From NCBI RefSeq assembly GCF_040958695.1, contig NZ_CP162599.1, positions 1,584,001 to 1,648,000 of the forward strand: 64,000 nt of DNA, written 5' to 3'. Origin of the DNA: Ornithinibacillus sp. 4-3. Its GTDB lineage: Bacteria > Bacillota > Bacilli > Bacillales > Amphibacillaceae. The stretch's first letter is position 1. Each line of letters begins with the position of its first letter. A program made the position numbers and the translations under genes. Shown here piece by piece: positions 28,718 through 37,824 of this stretch. The notes beneath the pieces are model-generated. The model saw only the letters and a list, made by a program, of their open reading frames with translations, did no database searches and had not been told where the DNA came from.

Positions 28718-28999
28718 TTACTGAATATTAATTTTTGGTTCTTCTAAGTTTTCATCCCATGTAACGTCGATATTTAAACCTTCAAAAAACCAAGCATCTT
28801 TTTCTTCTACATAAAAAGTGATTTGTTCTATTTCCTTGGAAACATGAACTGTCTCAGGTGGATCATCAATTACCGCAATGGCAAAGCCTGGTATATGTCC
28901 GCCTCCGCCATATCGAGGATAGAATCGGATAAATGGTGAAGTATTAATTAGTTCGTCCTTATACCATTGTACAGCTTTTTGGTCAACGTTAATATGCAT
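28718..28999 (-). CDS. yneR: YneR, HesB-like iron-sulfur-assembly-fold protein
   Basis: 93 residues. The sequence has the HesB/IscA-like fold signature (FIRFYPRYGGGG, GFAIAVIDDPP) but lacks the conserved cysteines that bind Fe-S in A-type carriers, the usual state of the YneR subfamily. Its role is therefore unclear. Start ATG follows AAAGGGGAAG. It is the last gene of a leftward run plsY, folE2, yidD, yneR. Confidence 0.85.
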   Translation of the reverse strand: MHINVDQKAVQWYKDELINTSPFIRFYPRYGGGGHIPGFAIAVIDDPPETVHVSKEIEQITFYVEEKDAWFFEGLNIDVTWDENLEEPKINIQ

Positions 29000-29029
29000 G
29001 TTTATCTTCCCCTTTGTAAAAATAGTGAG

Positions 29030-29266
29030 TTATCGCTTCTTCTTTTTCTCTTCTTTTTCAGGTACTAAATCGATTCCTCCAGGGTGAAATGGATGACATT
29101 TACTAATTCGTTTAATGGTTAAATACCCGCCTTTTATAACCCCAAAACGCTTAAAAGCAGTTATTCCATATTCTGAGCAGGTAGGTAAGAATCTACATGT
29201 TGGTGGTTTAAGAGGACTGATTACTTTTTGATAAAATTTAATAAGTCCAATAAATATATATTTCAT
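29030..29266 (-). CDS. yidD: Membrane protein insertion efficiency factor YidD
   Basis: 78 residues. The conserved core is complete: [26 protein letters not shown] followed by [13 protein letters not shown] (quoted in pieces). An amphipathic N-terminal helix places it at the inner face of the membrane, where it assists YidC-type insertases. The C-terminal tail is very basic (EKEEKKKKR). It lies 20 bases downstream of folE2 and is probably cotranscribed with it. Confidence 0.93.
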   Translation of the reverse strand: MKYIFIGLIKFYQKVISPLKPPTCRFLPTCSEYGITAFKRFGVIKGGYLTIKRISKCHPFHPGGIDLVPEKEEKKKKR

Positions 29267-29286
29267 ATTATTCCCACCTATTCTGT

Positions 29287-30207
29287 TTATTCTTCCAGTT
29301 TATTATAAGAAATTGACGCAATTGCATCATGCATATGAATGGATTCTTCATTTCGACAGGTTACTTCAAATTGTGTAATGAAAGATGTTTCATACAAGTC
29401 AGCAGCAACTAGACGAACCATATCCTCTACAAATCGTGGATTTTCATAGGCTAATTCAGTTACTATTTTTTCATCAGGGCGTTTAAGTACAGGGTGAATT
29501 CTTGCACTTGCATTACTTTCAGCCGCCTCTAGTAATAATTGCTTCCAATCATATTGATCTTCATCATAAGTATCAGAAAGGCTAACTTCCATGAGTACTT
29601 CTCCACGCTGGTTATGAGCACTATATTCACTAATTTCTTTTGAACAAGGGCAAAGCGTTGTGATAAGTACAGATAAACTTACTTTTACAGTGTAGCCAGT
29701 TTCTTTATGATATTGAACATGAATACTTACATCTGCATGATTCATTCCTTTTAAATTTGATTGTGGTCCTTTTCTTTCATAGAACCAAGGGAATGAAACT
29801 TTTATTTCGGCATCGTTTTGCTCTAGTCGATCAGCTAGTTCTTTAGTGAATTTCTTTAATGTTTTGATATCTGTTACACAGCCGTCTTCATAATAGAGTT
29901 GTAATTGTTCGGTAAAACGACTCATATTTGTACCTTTTGCAGATTGTGCAATACTTGATGAGAAGAAGAAAGTCCCAATGGTTGTTTGTGTCATTGGCTG
30001 TAAACTACTTTTCACCGTAATAGGATGTTTTACATTAGAGATTCCAACTACATCTATATGAAAAAGAAAATCCTTTTTAACATTTTGTAAGTCCTTCATT
30101 TTATTTTTCTCAGTCGGTTTTGATTTAGGACCTGGAGAGACTGAGCCAAACAAATGATGACGCTCTGTTTTATTTGGTAAATGCCTAGTTGGCATTGGTT
30201 TGTCCAT
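29287..30207 (-). CDS. folE2: GTP cyclohydrolase FolE2 (type IB)
   Basis: 306 residues. Makes 7,8-dihydroneopterin triphosphate from GTP, the first step toward folate; FolE2 is the metal-promiscuous alternative to zinc-dependent FolE. Family marks include the conserved LCPCSKEIS region, whose cysteine is the metal ligand, and SAHNQRG. Start ATG follows AAGGAG. In B. subtilis folE2 is induced by zinc starvation through Zur, but no Zur box is recognisable here. Instead a promoter and a perfect 8-bp hairpin with a T-run lie in the leader, suggesting a different control. Confidence 0.94.
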   Translation of the reverse strand: MDKPMPTRHLPNKTERHHLFGSVSPGPKSKPTEKNKMKDLQNVKKDFLFHIDVVGISNVKHPITVKSSLQPMTQTTIGTFFFSSSIAQSAKGTNMSRFTEQLQLYYEDGCVTDIKTLKKFTKELADRLEQNDAEIKVSFPWFYERKGPQSNLKGMNHADVSIHVQYHKETGYTVKVSLSVLITTLCPCSKEISEYSAHNQRGEVLMEVSLSDTYDEDQYDWKQLLLEAAESNASARIHPVLKRPDEKIVTELAYENPRFVEDMVRLVAADLYETSFITQFEVTCRNEESIHMHDAIASISYNKLEE

Positions 30208-30232
30208 GATGAATGACTCCTTCCAACAAAAA

Positions 30233-30256
30233 GTTCAACAGCAATATGTGTTGAAC
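30233..30256 (-). promoter_or_regulatory. Perfect inverted repeat with T-run in the folE2 leader
   Basis: GTTCAACA, 8 bases, TGTTGAAC, reading leftward into TTTTTG. It sits between the candidate folE2 promoter and the folE2 start. It may be the plsY terminator, an attenuator of folE2, or an operator. Confidence 0.6.
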
Positions 30257-30279
30257 AAATAGATAATTCGCTATTTCAA

Positions 30280-30308
30280 AGTATACTTAACGATTTGCTT
30301 ATTTTCAA
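30280..30308 (-). promoter_or_regulatory. Candidate folE2-yidD promoter
   Basis: On the minus strand TTGAAA (-35, 30303-30308), 17 bases, TATACT (-10, 30280-30285), right after the plsY stop. Confidence 0.6.
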
Positions 30309-30328
30309 TTGTTTGAACTGGACAGTAG

Positions 30329-30913
30329 TTACATCCACTTGATTTTTGGCTCTGTACCATTCCAAATACGCTTTATATTTGCTGCATGTCGATATAATAC
30401 AAATGCAGTAACAACAACTAATGCAATGGTTAAGCCGATATCCTTTAAGAATAAAGATACAATGACAGCAACTATACCCGCAACAATAGAGGATAGAGAT
30501 ACATATTTGGATAAATATAAACTAAGGAAGAATGTAGCAAACATCATTAAAAATAAAATAGGGCTAATTCCTAAAAATACTCCACTTGATGTTGCAACAG
30601 CTTTACCACCTTTAAATTTAGCAAAAATAGGATAAGTATGGCCTAAAATAGCAAATGCACCAATGATTAATGGATACACATCTGCTTTAAAAATAAGTGT
30701 AGGAATAATAATTGCTAATGTACCTTTTAAGATATCGGATAAAGTAACAATAAATCCAGCTTTTTTTCCTAATGTACGAAAAGCATTTGTTGCACCGAGA
30801 TTTCCGCTTCCATGCTCACGAATATCTATATTATAACCAACTTTCCCAACAATTAGTGCAAAAGGAATTGATCCAATCAGATAAGCAATAATCCCAAAAA
30901 TAATATAATCCAT
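30329..30913 (-). CDS. plsY: Glycerol-3-phosphate acyltransferase PlsY
   Basis: 194 residues with about five membrane helices. Transfers acyl from acyl-phosphate (made by PlsX) to glycerol-3-phosphate, the first step of phospholipid synthesis. The three active-site loops are visible: [31 protein letters not shown] and [14 protein letters not shown]. Start ATG follows GAGAGGAAAT. B. subtilis plsY (yneS) also lies just before yneT and parE, but is transcribed toward them; here plsY points leftward with folE2-yidD-yneR behind it. Confidence 0.95.
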   Translation of the reverse strand: MDYIIFGIIAYLIGSIPFALIVGKVGYNIDIREHGSGNLGATNAFRTLGKKAGFIVTLSDILKGTLAIIIPTLIFKADVYPLIIGAFAILGHTYPIFAKFKGGKAVATSSGVFLGISPILFLMMFATFFLSLYLSKYVSLSSIVAGIVAVIVSLFLKDIGLTIALVVVTAFVLYRHAANIKRIWNGTEPKIKWM

Positions 30914-31212
30914 ATAATATTTCCTCTCTCATTTTCTCTAAATAAAATTTTCTTTTAAATTTCCTTATCTATGCTGTTTTTCACTAATTGAAATTATAAC
31001 ATTTTTATTAATCATTGTGTGAATTCATTGTAAATATCTCGTAGTATATGTGAATTGCTTGATTTCCATCTGGCAAAACCTTCTTCATCTATCAAGCGTT
31101 CGAGAGAAAGGAAAGGAGGGAATTAAATAATAAAGATCTTAAGTAGTTTAATGATGATTTAGATAACATATTAGATGAAGGAAATTATATAAATGCCCGT
31201 ACAAGCAACTAC

Positions 31213-31494
31213 ATGATGAATATTGAACGAGAGTTAATCCGTGACGGATATCACCTATCCGATACGGATTGTTTTATTAATGGATCAACGTTATTTGATA
31301 AACATGTAGACATTGACCATATTTCCTCCAGATTTACTCGATTAAAAATAATAAAGTCGTTTAAATCTAAAGGTTTATACAACAATCGCGCCCGATACTT
31401 AAATAAAGATTTTATTATAGCTGGAGCATGCTTATTTTCCAATTTATATTTCATCTTTACTCTTAATATAAGAATGTCTAAAAAACAAAAATAA
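31213..31494 (+). CDS. Doubtful 93-residue open reading frame
   Basis: I do not recognise it. The frame continues upstream without a start (to a stop near 31141), and a strong ribosome binding site AAAGGAGGG at about 31112-31120 is followed by no start codon in frame. This looks like a gene whose 5' end is damaged. The N-terminal half is polar (ERELIRDGYHLSDTDCF), the end hydrophobic and basic. The 3' end overlaps the convergent DUF2834 gene by 51 bases. An opposite-strand frame (31251-31454) is equally possible, so this is weakly supported. Confidence 0.25.
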   Translation: MMNIERELIRDGYHLSDTDCFINGSTLFDKHVDIDHISSRFTRLKIIKSFKSKGLYNNRARYLNKDFIIAGACLFSNLYFIFTLNIRMSKKQK

Positions 31495-31767
31495 AGGTAG
31501 TGCTAAAGATAATCCAACTGTAAACAGAGATAAAAGACAAATCCATTTTTCCTTAATGTTATACTTTCGTGATTCATTGAACATAAATACCAAGAAAACA
31601 ACACATGAGATTAAAAAATCAACTGCAAAAAAGGCCGATATCGTGTTAGTAAATAATAATTCTATTAATAAACCCAAATTAAGTCCATTATCCTTGATGA
31701 ACTGAATTAAAAAATAATACGGAAAAACAGTACCAATTAGCCCTAAAATTAAATATAATTTTTTCAC
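31444..31767 (-). CDS. DUF2834 family membrane protein
   Basis: 107 residues, three transmembrane helices. The pattern YLILGLIGTVFPYYFLIQFI, then NTISAFFAVDFLISCVVF and LALPLFLFFRH, matches DUF2834, small integral membrane proteins of unknown function. The start is GUG, with AAGGGGAAA about 9 bases upstream. It stands alone in a decayed stretch between plsY and yneT; B. subtilis has nothing here. Confidence 0.75.
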   Translation of the reverse strand: MKKLYLILGLIGTVFPYYFLIQFIKDNGLNLGLLIELLFTNTISAFFAVDFLISCVVFLVFMFNESRKYNIKEKWICLLSLFTVGLSLALPLFLFFRHSYIKSKDEI

Positions 31768-32185
31768 TGGATAATTTCCCCTTTTTTAACAAAGTTACTA
31801 TTAGATTACCATACTAAGACCGTTCAAAATATATATTATTGAAGATTGCTTTACTAAACAATCTGGCCCGATTACTGAATAGGCATGATTGACGTTTGTT
31901 AAATAACTTTATTTAACACCACTCACATTTACGGACGGTGTTATACGAGTTTATAGTATTGAAACTACTTTATTGTCATTAATTAGCCAATAAAAACAAA
32001 AGACCTCAAGCTTCTCTAATTAACCCACGCTTTTCAATCTCATGATATAACGTTTTGTTTTTAAATATATGGTGAAATTTTTAAAAATCTTATATACAGC
32101 AGTATTGTGTGTTGTTACGTTTGAAAAAATTGTGTTATGATGAAGCATAATAAGTTACAGAAAAATAAGACAAGGAATGATTATA
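31768..32185. other. Intergenic stretch with possible gene remnants
   Basis: No intact gene. AGATTG/CAATCT makes a small hairpin near 31835-31860. On the minus strand 32006-32083 reads as a short protein tail (FKNKTLYHEIEKRGLIREA then stop) with no start, perhaps the end of a lost gene. The yneT promoter should lie near 32120-32170. Confidence 0.3.
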
Positions 32186-32599
32186 TTGGTACAGAACCCG
32201 ACAAAAGAAGAATTGAAAGGCATTTTAGAAGATGCAAAAACAATTGCTGTAGTTGGTTTATCTGGAAATCCTGAACGAACTTCTTACCAAGTATCAGCAG
32301 CAATGCAAAAGGCAGGATATCGAATAATACCCGTAAATCCAACAGTGGATGAAGTACTTGGAGAAAAATCATATCCTTCCTTAACAGATATCAAAGGGAA
32401 AATTGACATTATCAATGTGTTTCGTAGACCAGAGCATTTGCCACAAGTTGCTAAAGAAGCAGCTCAAACAGATTGTCGTATCTTCTGGGCTCAGCAAGGG
32501 ATTGTTAATGAAGAAGCGGCGGACTACCTACAAGAAAGAGATTTTACGGTCATTATGGATCTATGTATTAAAGTAGCACATGCTACGTTAGTTAAATAA
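32186..32599 (+). CDS. yneT: CoA-binding Rossmann protein YneT
   Basis: 137 residues from UUG 32186: AAGGA lies 9 bases upstream, whereas the ATG at 32177 abuts that ribosome binding site directly. A CoA_binding domain of the succinyl-CoA-synthetase type: TIAVVGLSGNPERTSYQVSAAM is the dinucleotide-like loop and GYRIIPVNPTVDEVLGEKSY follows. No catalytic partner is evident and the physiological role is unknown. Position just before parE agrees with B. subtilis. Confidence 0.92.
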   Translation: MVQNPTKEELKGILEDAKTIAVVGLSGNPERTSYQVSAAMQKAGYRIIPVNPTVDEVLGEKSYPSLTDIKGKIDIINVFRRPEHLPQVAKEAAQTDCRIFWAQQGIVNEEAADYLQERDFTVIMDLCIKVAHATLVK

Positions 32600-32604
32600 T
32601 TGAC

Positions 32605-32637
32605 TTCAAGGATGACTATTATACTAGGTCATCCTTA
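32605..32637 (+). terminator. Rho-independent terminator after yneT
   Basis: AAGGATGAC/GGTCATCCTT stem followed by ATTTTGT. Confidence 0.75.
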
Positions 32638-32677
32638 TTTTGTCTTTATTTAGCGAAGTTTGCTATTTAGAAAGGAT

Positions 32678-32855
32678 GTTCAAAAAGTCCAGTAAAATGA
32701 CATAGGACATCGAAGTCATCACAACACGCGCAATTCCGCTAATCTAAGCTGTGCTGTCTTGAACTTTTGACGGACAAGATGTACTAGTACGGATGTTGCT
32801 CTCATGACGTTCCGAACTTAACCGATTGCAGTTCTTTTTACTGACCTTTTTGAAT
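32678..32855. repeat. MITE-like repeat, copy A, with terminal inverted repeats
   Basis: Begins GTTCAAAAAGTCCAGTAAAA and ends with its near-perfect reverse complement (TTTTACTGACCTTTTTGAAT). About 178 bases, no coding frame. The interior (CACAACACGCGCAA, GATGTACTA, CGGATGTTGCTCTC) recurs in copy B at 33055-33244. More GC-rich than its surroundings. Confidence 0.75.
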
Positions 32856-33054
32856 ACGCACTTATATAGCTACCTCGTCTAGATATTTTAAAATGATTCT
32901 CCATGGATGCATAAATATTTGTCTAAGCTTCGTCAAATTTCCGTTTGAAAACGATGAAAAAACAGATTACCATTGGACAATAGCGGGAGATACCTATACT
33001 ATTTAAACAAAAGATTTTTTGCATAATACTATTGCATAGATGAATTTCTGTTAA

Positions 33055-33244
33055 GACCGCCCACGTCCTATGGGCAGTACAGAAGTCACCACAACACGCG
33101 CAAGTCCGTGCGTAAAAATGATGTCGCCTTAAACTTTCGACGCACACGATGTGCTACGACGTATAGGATGTACTAATGCGAATGTTTCTCTCGTGATGTT
33201 GCGAAATTAACCGATGATGGGCTTTTTTATCGCCCTTTTTGAAC
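33055..33244. repeat. MITE-like repeat, copy B, diverged
   Basis: Shares with copy A the blocks GAAGTCAYCACAACACGCGC, GATGTACTA and TTTGAAYACGCA in the same order and orientation. The right end is intact (CCCTTTTTGAAC); the left terminal repeat is eroded. Near the right end GGGC...GCCC forms a hairpin. It ends 41 bases before a LexA-type box upstream of parE. Confidence 0.7.
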
Positions 33245-33285
33245 ACGCATTTATAGATAGGAATTAAAAATCTGTTTTACATTAT

Positions 33286-33299
33286 CAAACATTTGTTCT
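33286..33299. promoter_or_regulatory. LexA-type box upstream of parE
   Basis: CAAACATTTGTTCT differs by one base from the first LexA box of the micropeptide-yneB promoter and by two from the consensus CGAACnnnnGTTCG. In B. subtilis parE-parC are reported members of the LexA regulon. Confidence 0.65.
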
Positions 33300-33362
33300 A
33301 TGATAAACGTTGAGAAATTGTTTGAGCGGAAAGGAGTAGAGCGTTTTTTGGATAAGGATATA

Positions 33363-35303
33363 ATGACATATACTGATGATTCCATACAAGTATTAGAAGG
33401 ATTAGATGCTGTACGTAAACGCCCAGCAATGTATATTGGAAGTACTGACGTTCGCGGACTGCATCATTTATTATATGAGATTGTAGATAATGCGGTGGAT
33501 GAAGCATTAGCTGGCTTTGGTGAAAAGATTAAAGTTACTATTTATAAAGATAATAGTATTTCTGTTCAGGATAGTGGAAGAGGGATGCCTACAGGAATGC
33601 ACCGTACTGGAAAATCAACACCAGAGGTTATCTTAACAGTTCTACATTCAGGTGGAAAGTTTGGTCAAGGTGGTTATAAGGCAAGTGGTGGTCTACATGG
33701 AGTAGGTGCTGCTGTTGTTAATGCTCTATCTGAGTGGTTAGAAGTAAAGGTTCAACGTGATGGTTCTGTATATTACCAGCGTTTTGAGAATGGTGGACAT
33801 CCAATTGGCACGTTAGAAAAAGTTGGTGAGACGAGAAAAACCGGTACGTTTATTCATTTTAAACCAGATCCAGAGATTTTTTCTGTAACGACATTTGATA
33901 TCGAAATCATTGCTGAGCGCCTAAGAGAATCAGCATTTTTATTAAAAAATCTAGAAATTGAAATTATAGATGAACGCACAGACTATCACGAAGTTTTTCA
34001 TTATCCTGATGGGGTAAAATCATTTATTCAATACTTAAATGAAGGTAAAGACACCGTAATGGATGTTGTGGCTTTTGAAGGAAATCAAAATGGATTTGAG
34101 TTAGATTTTGCTTTCCAATTTAATGATGGGTATGCAGAGAATATGCTTTCCTTTGTAAACCATGTACGTACAAAAGACGGTGGAACGCATGAAATAGGTG
34201 CACGTTCTGCCATTACAAGAGCAGTTAATGAATACGCTCGCAAGCAAAGTTTATTAAAAGATAAAGATAAAAATCTAGAAGGAACAGATATTCGTGAAGG
34301 GTTAACAGCTATTGTATCTATACGCGTACCTGAAGAACATTTACAGTTTGAGGGACAAACTAAAGGTAGGCTTGGTACACAGGAAGCACGTTCTATTGTT
34401 GACGGGATCGTATCAGAGCATTTGCAATTTTTCTTAACAGAAAATCCAGATATTGCAGGAATGTTAATTAAAAAAGCAATTCAAGCAAAAGAAGCTCGTG
34501 AAGCGGCACGAAAAGCCCGTGAAGATGCACGTTCAGGAAAGAAGAAACGTAAAAAGGAAACCATTTTAAGCGGGAAATTAACACCAGCACAATCGAAGAA
34601 CCCTGATAGAAATGAATTGTACTTAGTAGAGGGAGATTCAGCAGGTGGTTCAGCTAAACAAGGAAGAAACCGCACTTTCCAGGCTATCTTACCATTAAGA
34701 GGTAAAGTAATTAATACCGAAAAAGCGAAGTTAGAGGATGTCATGAAGAATGAAGAAATTTCTACAATCATCCACACAATTGGTGCTGGTGTAGGTGGAG
34801 ATTTTAATTTAGAAGATGTACAATACGATAAAATCATTATTATGACAGATGCGGATACAGATGGTGCGCATATCCAAGTACTTTTACTTACATTCTTCTA
34901 CCGCTATATGCGTCCATTATTAAACGCTGGTAAAGTATATATTGCCTTACCTCCATTATTTAAGATTTCAAAGGGGAAAGGTAAGAAAGAGGAAGTTGTT
35001 TACGCTTGGGATGAGTCTGAGCTCCAACAAGCAACTAAAAAATTTAAGTCTAACTATGTAATTCAGCGTTATAAAGGTTTAGGGGAAATGAATGCAGACC
35101 AATTATGGGAAACAACGATGGATCCTGAAACCCGTACATTGATACGTGTTACCATTGATGATTTAGCAAGAGCAGAACGTAGAGTAACCACGTTAATGGG
35201 CGATAAAGTATTACCAAGACGTGAATGGATTGAAAGCAATGTAAGCTTTGGATTAGATGAAGACGAAAATATTTTAGAAAATGAGAAAATCCAGTATGAA
35301 TAA
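33363..35303 (+). CDS. parE: DNA topoisomerase IV subunit B ParE
   Basis: 646 residues from ATG 33363 (AAGGA 5 bases upstream), giving the family N-terminus MTYTDDSIQVLEGLDAVRKR; a UUG at 33348 and an ATG at 33300 are longer alternatives, the latter lying next to the LexA-type box. ParE is the ATPase half of topoisomerase IV, which decatenates daughter chromosomes. GHKL motifs: DNAVDEALAG, DSGRGMPTG, GLHGVGAAVVNALS. Toprim: VEGDSAGGSAKQGR and DADTDGAHI. parC follows after 28 bases. Confidence 0.97.
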   Translation: MTYTDDSIQVLEGLDAVRKRPAMYIGSTDVRGLHHLLYEIVDNAVDEALAGFGEKIKVTIYKDNSISVQDSGRGMPTGMHRTGKSTPEVILTVLHSGGKFGQGGYKASGGLHGVGAAVVNALSEWLEVKVQRDGSVYYQRFENGGHPIGTLEKVGETRKTGTFIHFKPDPEIFSVTTFDIEIIAERLRESAFLLKNLEIEIIDERTDYHEVFHYPDGVKSFIQYLNEGKDTVMDVVAFEGNQNGFELDFAFQFNDGYAENMLSFVNHVRTKDGGTHEIGARSAITRAVNEYARKQSLLKDKDKNLEGTDIREGLTAIVSIRVPEEHLQFEGQTKGRLGTQEARSIVDGIVSEHLQFFLTENPDIAGMLIKKAIQAKEAREAARKAREDARSGKKKRKKETILSGKLTPAQSKNPDRNELYLVEGDSAGGSAKQGRNRTFQAILPLRGKVINTEKAKLEDVMKNEEISTIIHTIGAGVGGDFNLEDVQYDKIIIMTDADTDGAHIQVLLLTFFYRYMRPLLNAGKVYIALPPLFKISKGKGKKEEVVYAWDESELQQATKKFKSNYVIQRYKGLGEMNADQLWETTMDPETRTLIRVTIDDLARAERRVTTLMGDKVLPRREWIESNVSFGLDEDENILENEKIQYE

Positions 35304-35331
35304 TAGGTTAAGTTATTAGGGGTGGATTTGT

Positions 35332-37776
35332 TTGGTGAAGCAGGAGAATTTTTTAGACCTTCCATTAGAAGAAGTAATTGGTGATCGTTTTGGAAGATAT
35401 AGTAAATATATTATTCAGGACCGAGCTTTACCAGATGTACGAGATGGGTTAAAGCCAGTTCAACGTCGAATATTGTTTGCGATGCATGAGGATAGAAATA
35501 CACATGAGAATCCGTACCGTAAAGCAGCAAAAACTGTCGGAACAGTAATTGGTAACTATCACCCACACGGAGATACATCTGTATATGATGCAATGGTTCG
35601 ATTAAGTCAAGATTGGAAGGTTCGTAACGAGCTTATTGAAATGCATGGAAATAACGGGAGTATTGATGGAGATCCTCCTGCGGCAATGCGATACACAGAA
35701 GCGCGTTTATCAAGTATTTCATCCGAATTATTAAAGGATATTGATAAACAAACAGTTGATTTTATTCCAAACTTTGATGATACACACTTCGAGCCTGTTG
35801 TATTCCCAGCGAAGTTCCCGAATTTATTAGTAAATGGTTCGACCGGAATATCTGCTGGTTATGCGACAGATATTCCACCGCATAATTTGGGCGAAGTCAT
35901 TGATGCAGTTATTAAAAGAATCGATAATCCAAATGTATCTATTGATGAATTAATGACAGTTATGCAAGGGCCTGATTTTCCAACAGGTGGTATTATCCAG
36001 GGAGTAGAAGGAATAAAGCAAGCTTATGAAACTGGTAAAGGGCGAATTATTGTCCGTGCTAAAGCTAGTATTCAAAAAGCAAAAGGTAATCGGGAGCAGA
36101 TTGTCGTTGACGAGATTCCATATGATGTGAATAAGGCAAACCTTGTACGAAAAATCGATGAATTAAGTATTGAACGAAAAGTAGAAGGTATTGCAGAAGT
36201 AAGAGATGAGACAGATAGAACTGGGTTACGAATCGTTATTGAATTAAAGAAGGATGCCAATAGTGAAGGTGTTCTAAACTATTTATATAAAAATACAGAT
36301 CTACAAGTATCCTTTAATTTTAATATGGTAGCAATTCAAGATAAAACACCAAGACTACTTTCTCTACCAGCTATCCTAGATGCCTATATTGTCCATCAGA
36401 AGGAAGTTGTAACAAGACAAACTCAATTTGATTTGAAAAAAGCAAAGGATCGTGCTCATATTGTAGAAGGATTGATGAAAGCAATCTCTATTTTAGATGA
36501 GTTAATTGCAACGATTCGTTCATCGAAAAACAAACAAGATGCAAAAAATAATATTATTGAAGCATATGATTTTACGGAAAAACAAGCAGAAGCTATTGTG
36601 ATGTTGCAGTTATATCGTTTAACAAATACAGATATTACAGCATTAGAGAAGGAAGCTGCTGAGTTAATCCAAGAAATTGGAAAATATGAATCAATTTTAG
36701 CGAGTGAGAAAAAGCTATTTCAATCGATTAAAAAAGATCTTCTGTCGTTGAAGAAAAAATATATGACAGAACGCAGAACAATTATTGAAGAGAAGATTTC
36801 TGAGCTTAATATTAATATTGAAGTAATGATTCCTAGTGAAGAGGTACTTGTTTCCGTAACGAAAGAGGGCTATATTAAGCGTACTAGTCTTCGCTCCTAT
36901 GGTGCATCCAATGGCGAAGATTTTACTATTAAGGATAGAGACTATCTCGTTGGCTTAATTGAGCTAAATACGACAGATACGATGTTGTTATTTACTGATA
37001 AAGGTAGATATATCCCGATTCCTGTACATGAATTACCTGATATTCGCTGGAAGGATCTTGGGGAACATGTTTCTAATCTGTCTGCGATTGATAATAATGA
37101 AAAAATAGTTAAGGCAATTCCAATTCGTGCATTTAGTGAAGAGGAATACTTGATTTTCTTTACGAAAAAGGGAATGGTAAAACGAACAGTATTAAAAGAA
37201 TATGACTCAAAACGTTATGCGCGTCCATTAGTTGCAGTAAATCTAAAAGCAGATGATGAAGTTGTCAATGTATGTCAATCAGATGGGAATGCACAAATAT
37301 TCATCGCTTCTAATCGAGGCTACGGACTGTGGTATGATGAATCAGAAGTTTCAAGTGTAGGACTACGTGCACAGGGAGTTATTGCCATTCAGTTAAAGGA
37401 TGAGGAATATGTAGTGAACGGTCATGTATTCTATTCAGATGATCATCCATCCATTGTACTTGTTACTCAACGTGGAGCATGTAAACGCATGAGCTTCTCT
37501 GAATTCCAAAAATCATCGAGAGCAAAACGGGGTCAAGTTATGCTGAGAGAATTAAAAGGAAAACCACACCGAATTCGTGGTTTCTATACAATTAATGAGA
37601 ATGATACGGTTCAATTTAGAACAGAAACAAATAAAATATCAAGTGTTTTCCCACTTGAATTGGCATTAAGTGAAAGATTAAGTAATGGATCCTTTATTAT
37701 TGATTCCGATCAAGATGGGGAAGTTGTCGAAGTTTGGAAAGAAGTTAATTATTTAAAGGCATTTGATGAAGAATAA
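35332..37776 (+). CDS. parC: DNA topoisomerase IV subunit A ParC
   Basis: 814 residues (UUG 35332; a GUG at the next codon is equally possible; AGGGGTGGA upstream). The DNA-cleaving tyrosine is Tyr121 in PAAMRYTEARL. The quinolone-determining region reads HPHGDTSVYDAM, with Thr and Asp where B. subtilis and S. aureus have Ser and Glu. The beta-propeller C-terminal domain starts near residue 495 (LVSVTKEGYIKRTSLRSY, and repeats such as LIFFTKKGMVKRT). Cotranscribed with parE. Confidence 0.97.
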   Translation: MVKQENFLDLPLEEVIGDRFGRYSKYIIQDRALPDVRDGLKPVQRRILFAMHEDRNTHENPYRKAAKTVGTVIGNYHPHGDTSVYDAMVRLSQDWKVRNELIEMHGNNGSIDGDPPAAMRYTEARLSSISSELLKDIDKQTVDFIPNFDDTHFEPVVFPAKFPNLLVNGSTGISAGYATDIPPHNLGEVIDAVIKRIDNPNVSIDELMTVMQGPDFPTGGIIQGVEGIKQAYETGKGRIIVRAKASIQKAKGNREQIVVDEIPYDVNKANLVRKIDELSIERKVEGIAEVRDETDRTGLRIVIELKKDANSEGVLNYLYKNTDLQVSFNFNMVAIQDKTPRLLSLPAILDAYIVHQKEVVTRQTQFDLKKAKDRAHIVEGLMKAISILDELIATIRSSKNKQDAKNNIIEAYDFTEKQAEAIVMLQLYRLTNTDITALEKEAAELIQEIGKYESILASEKKLFQSIKKDLLSLKKKYMTERRTIIEEKISELNINIEVMIPSEEVLVSVTKEGYIKRTSLRSYGASNGEDFTIKDRDYLVGLIELNTTDTMLLFTDKGRYIPIPVHELPDIRWKDLGEHVSNLSAIDNNEKIVKAIPIRAFSEEEYLIFFTKKGMVKRTVLKEYDSKRYARPLVAVNLKADDEVVNVCQSDGNAQIFIASNRGYGLWYDESEVSSVGLRAQGVIAIQLKDEEYVVNGHVFYSDDHPSIVLVTQRGACKRMSFSEFQKSSRAKRGQVMLRELKGKPHRIRGFYTINENDTVQFRTETNKISSVFPLELALSERLSNGSFIIDSDQDGEVVEVWKEVNYLKAFDEE

Positions 37777-37781
37777 AAGCG

Positions 37782-37824
37782 AAAGGTGTACCTTGTGATC
37801 TAGCTCAAGGTACACCTTCTGTTT
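37782..37824. terminator. Bidirectional terminator after parC
   Basis: AAGGTGTACCTTG/CAAGGTACACCTT around a 10-base loop between the convergent parC and reductase genes; the T-run is short. Confidence 0.75.

Noticed and set aside
31251..31454. 67-codon minus-strand frame overlapping the doubtful plus-strand frame
   Set aside because: No convincing ribosome binding site and no recognisable family; kept only as an alternative in the entry for 31213.
32923..33147. Minus-strand 74-codon frame rich in Cys
   Set aside because: Lies across repeat copy B and its left flank, and its codons follow the repeat, not a protein family.
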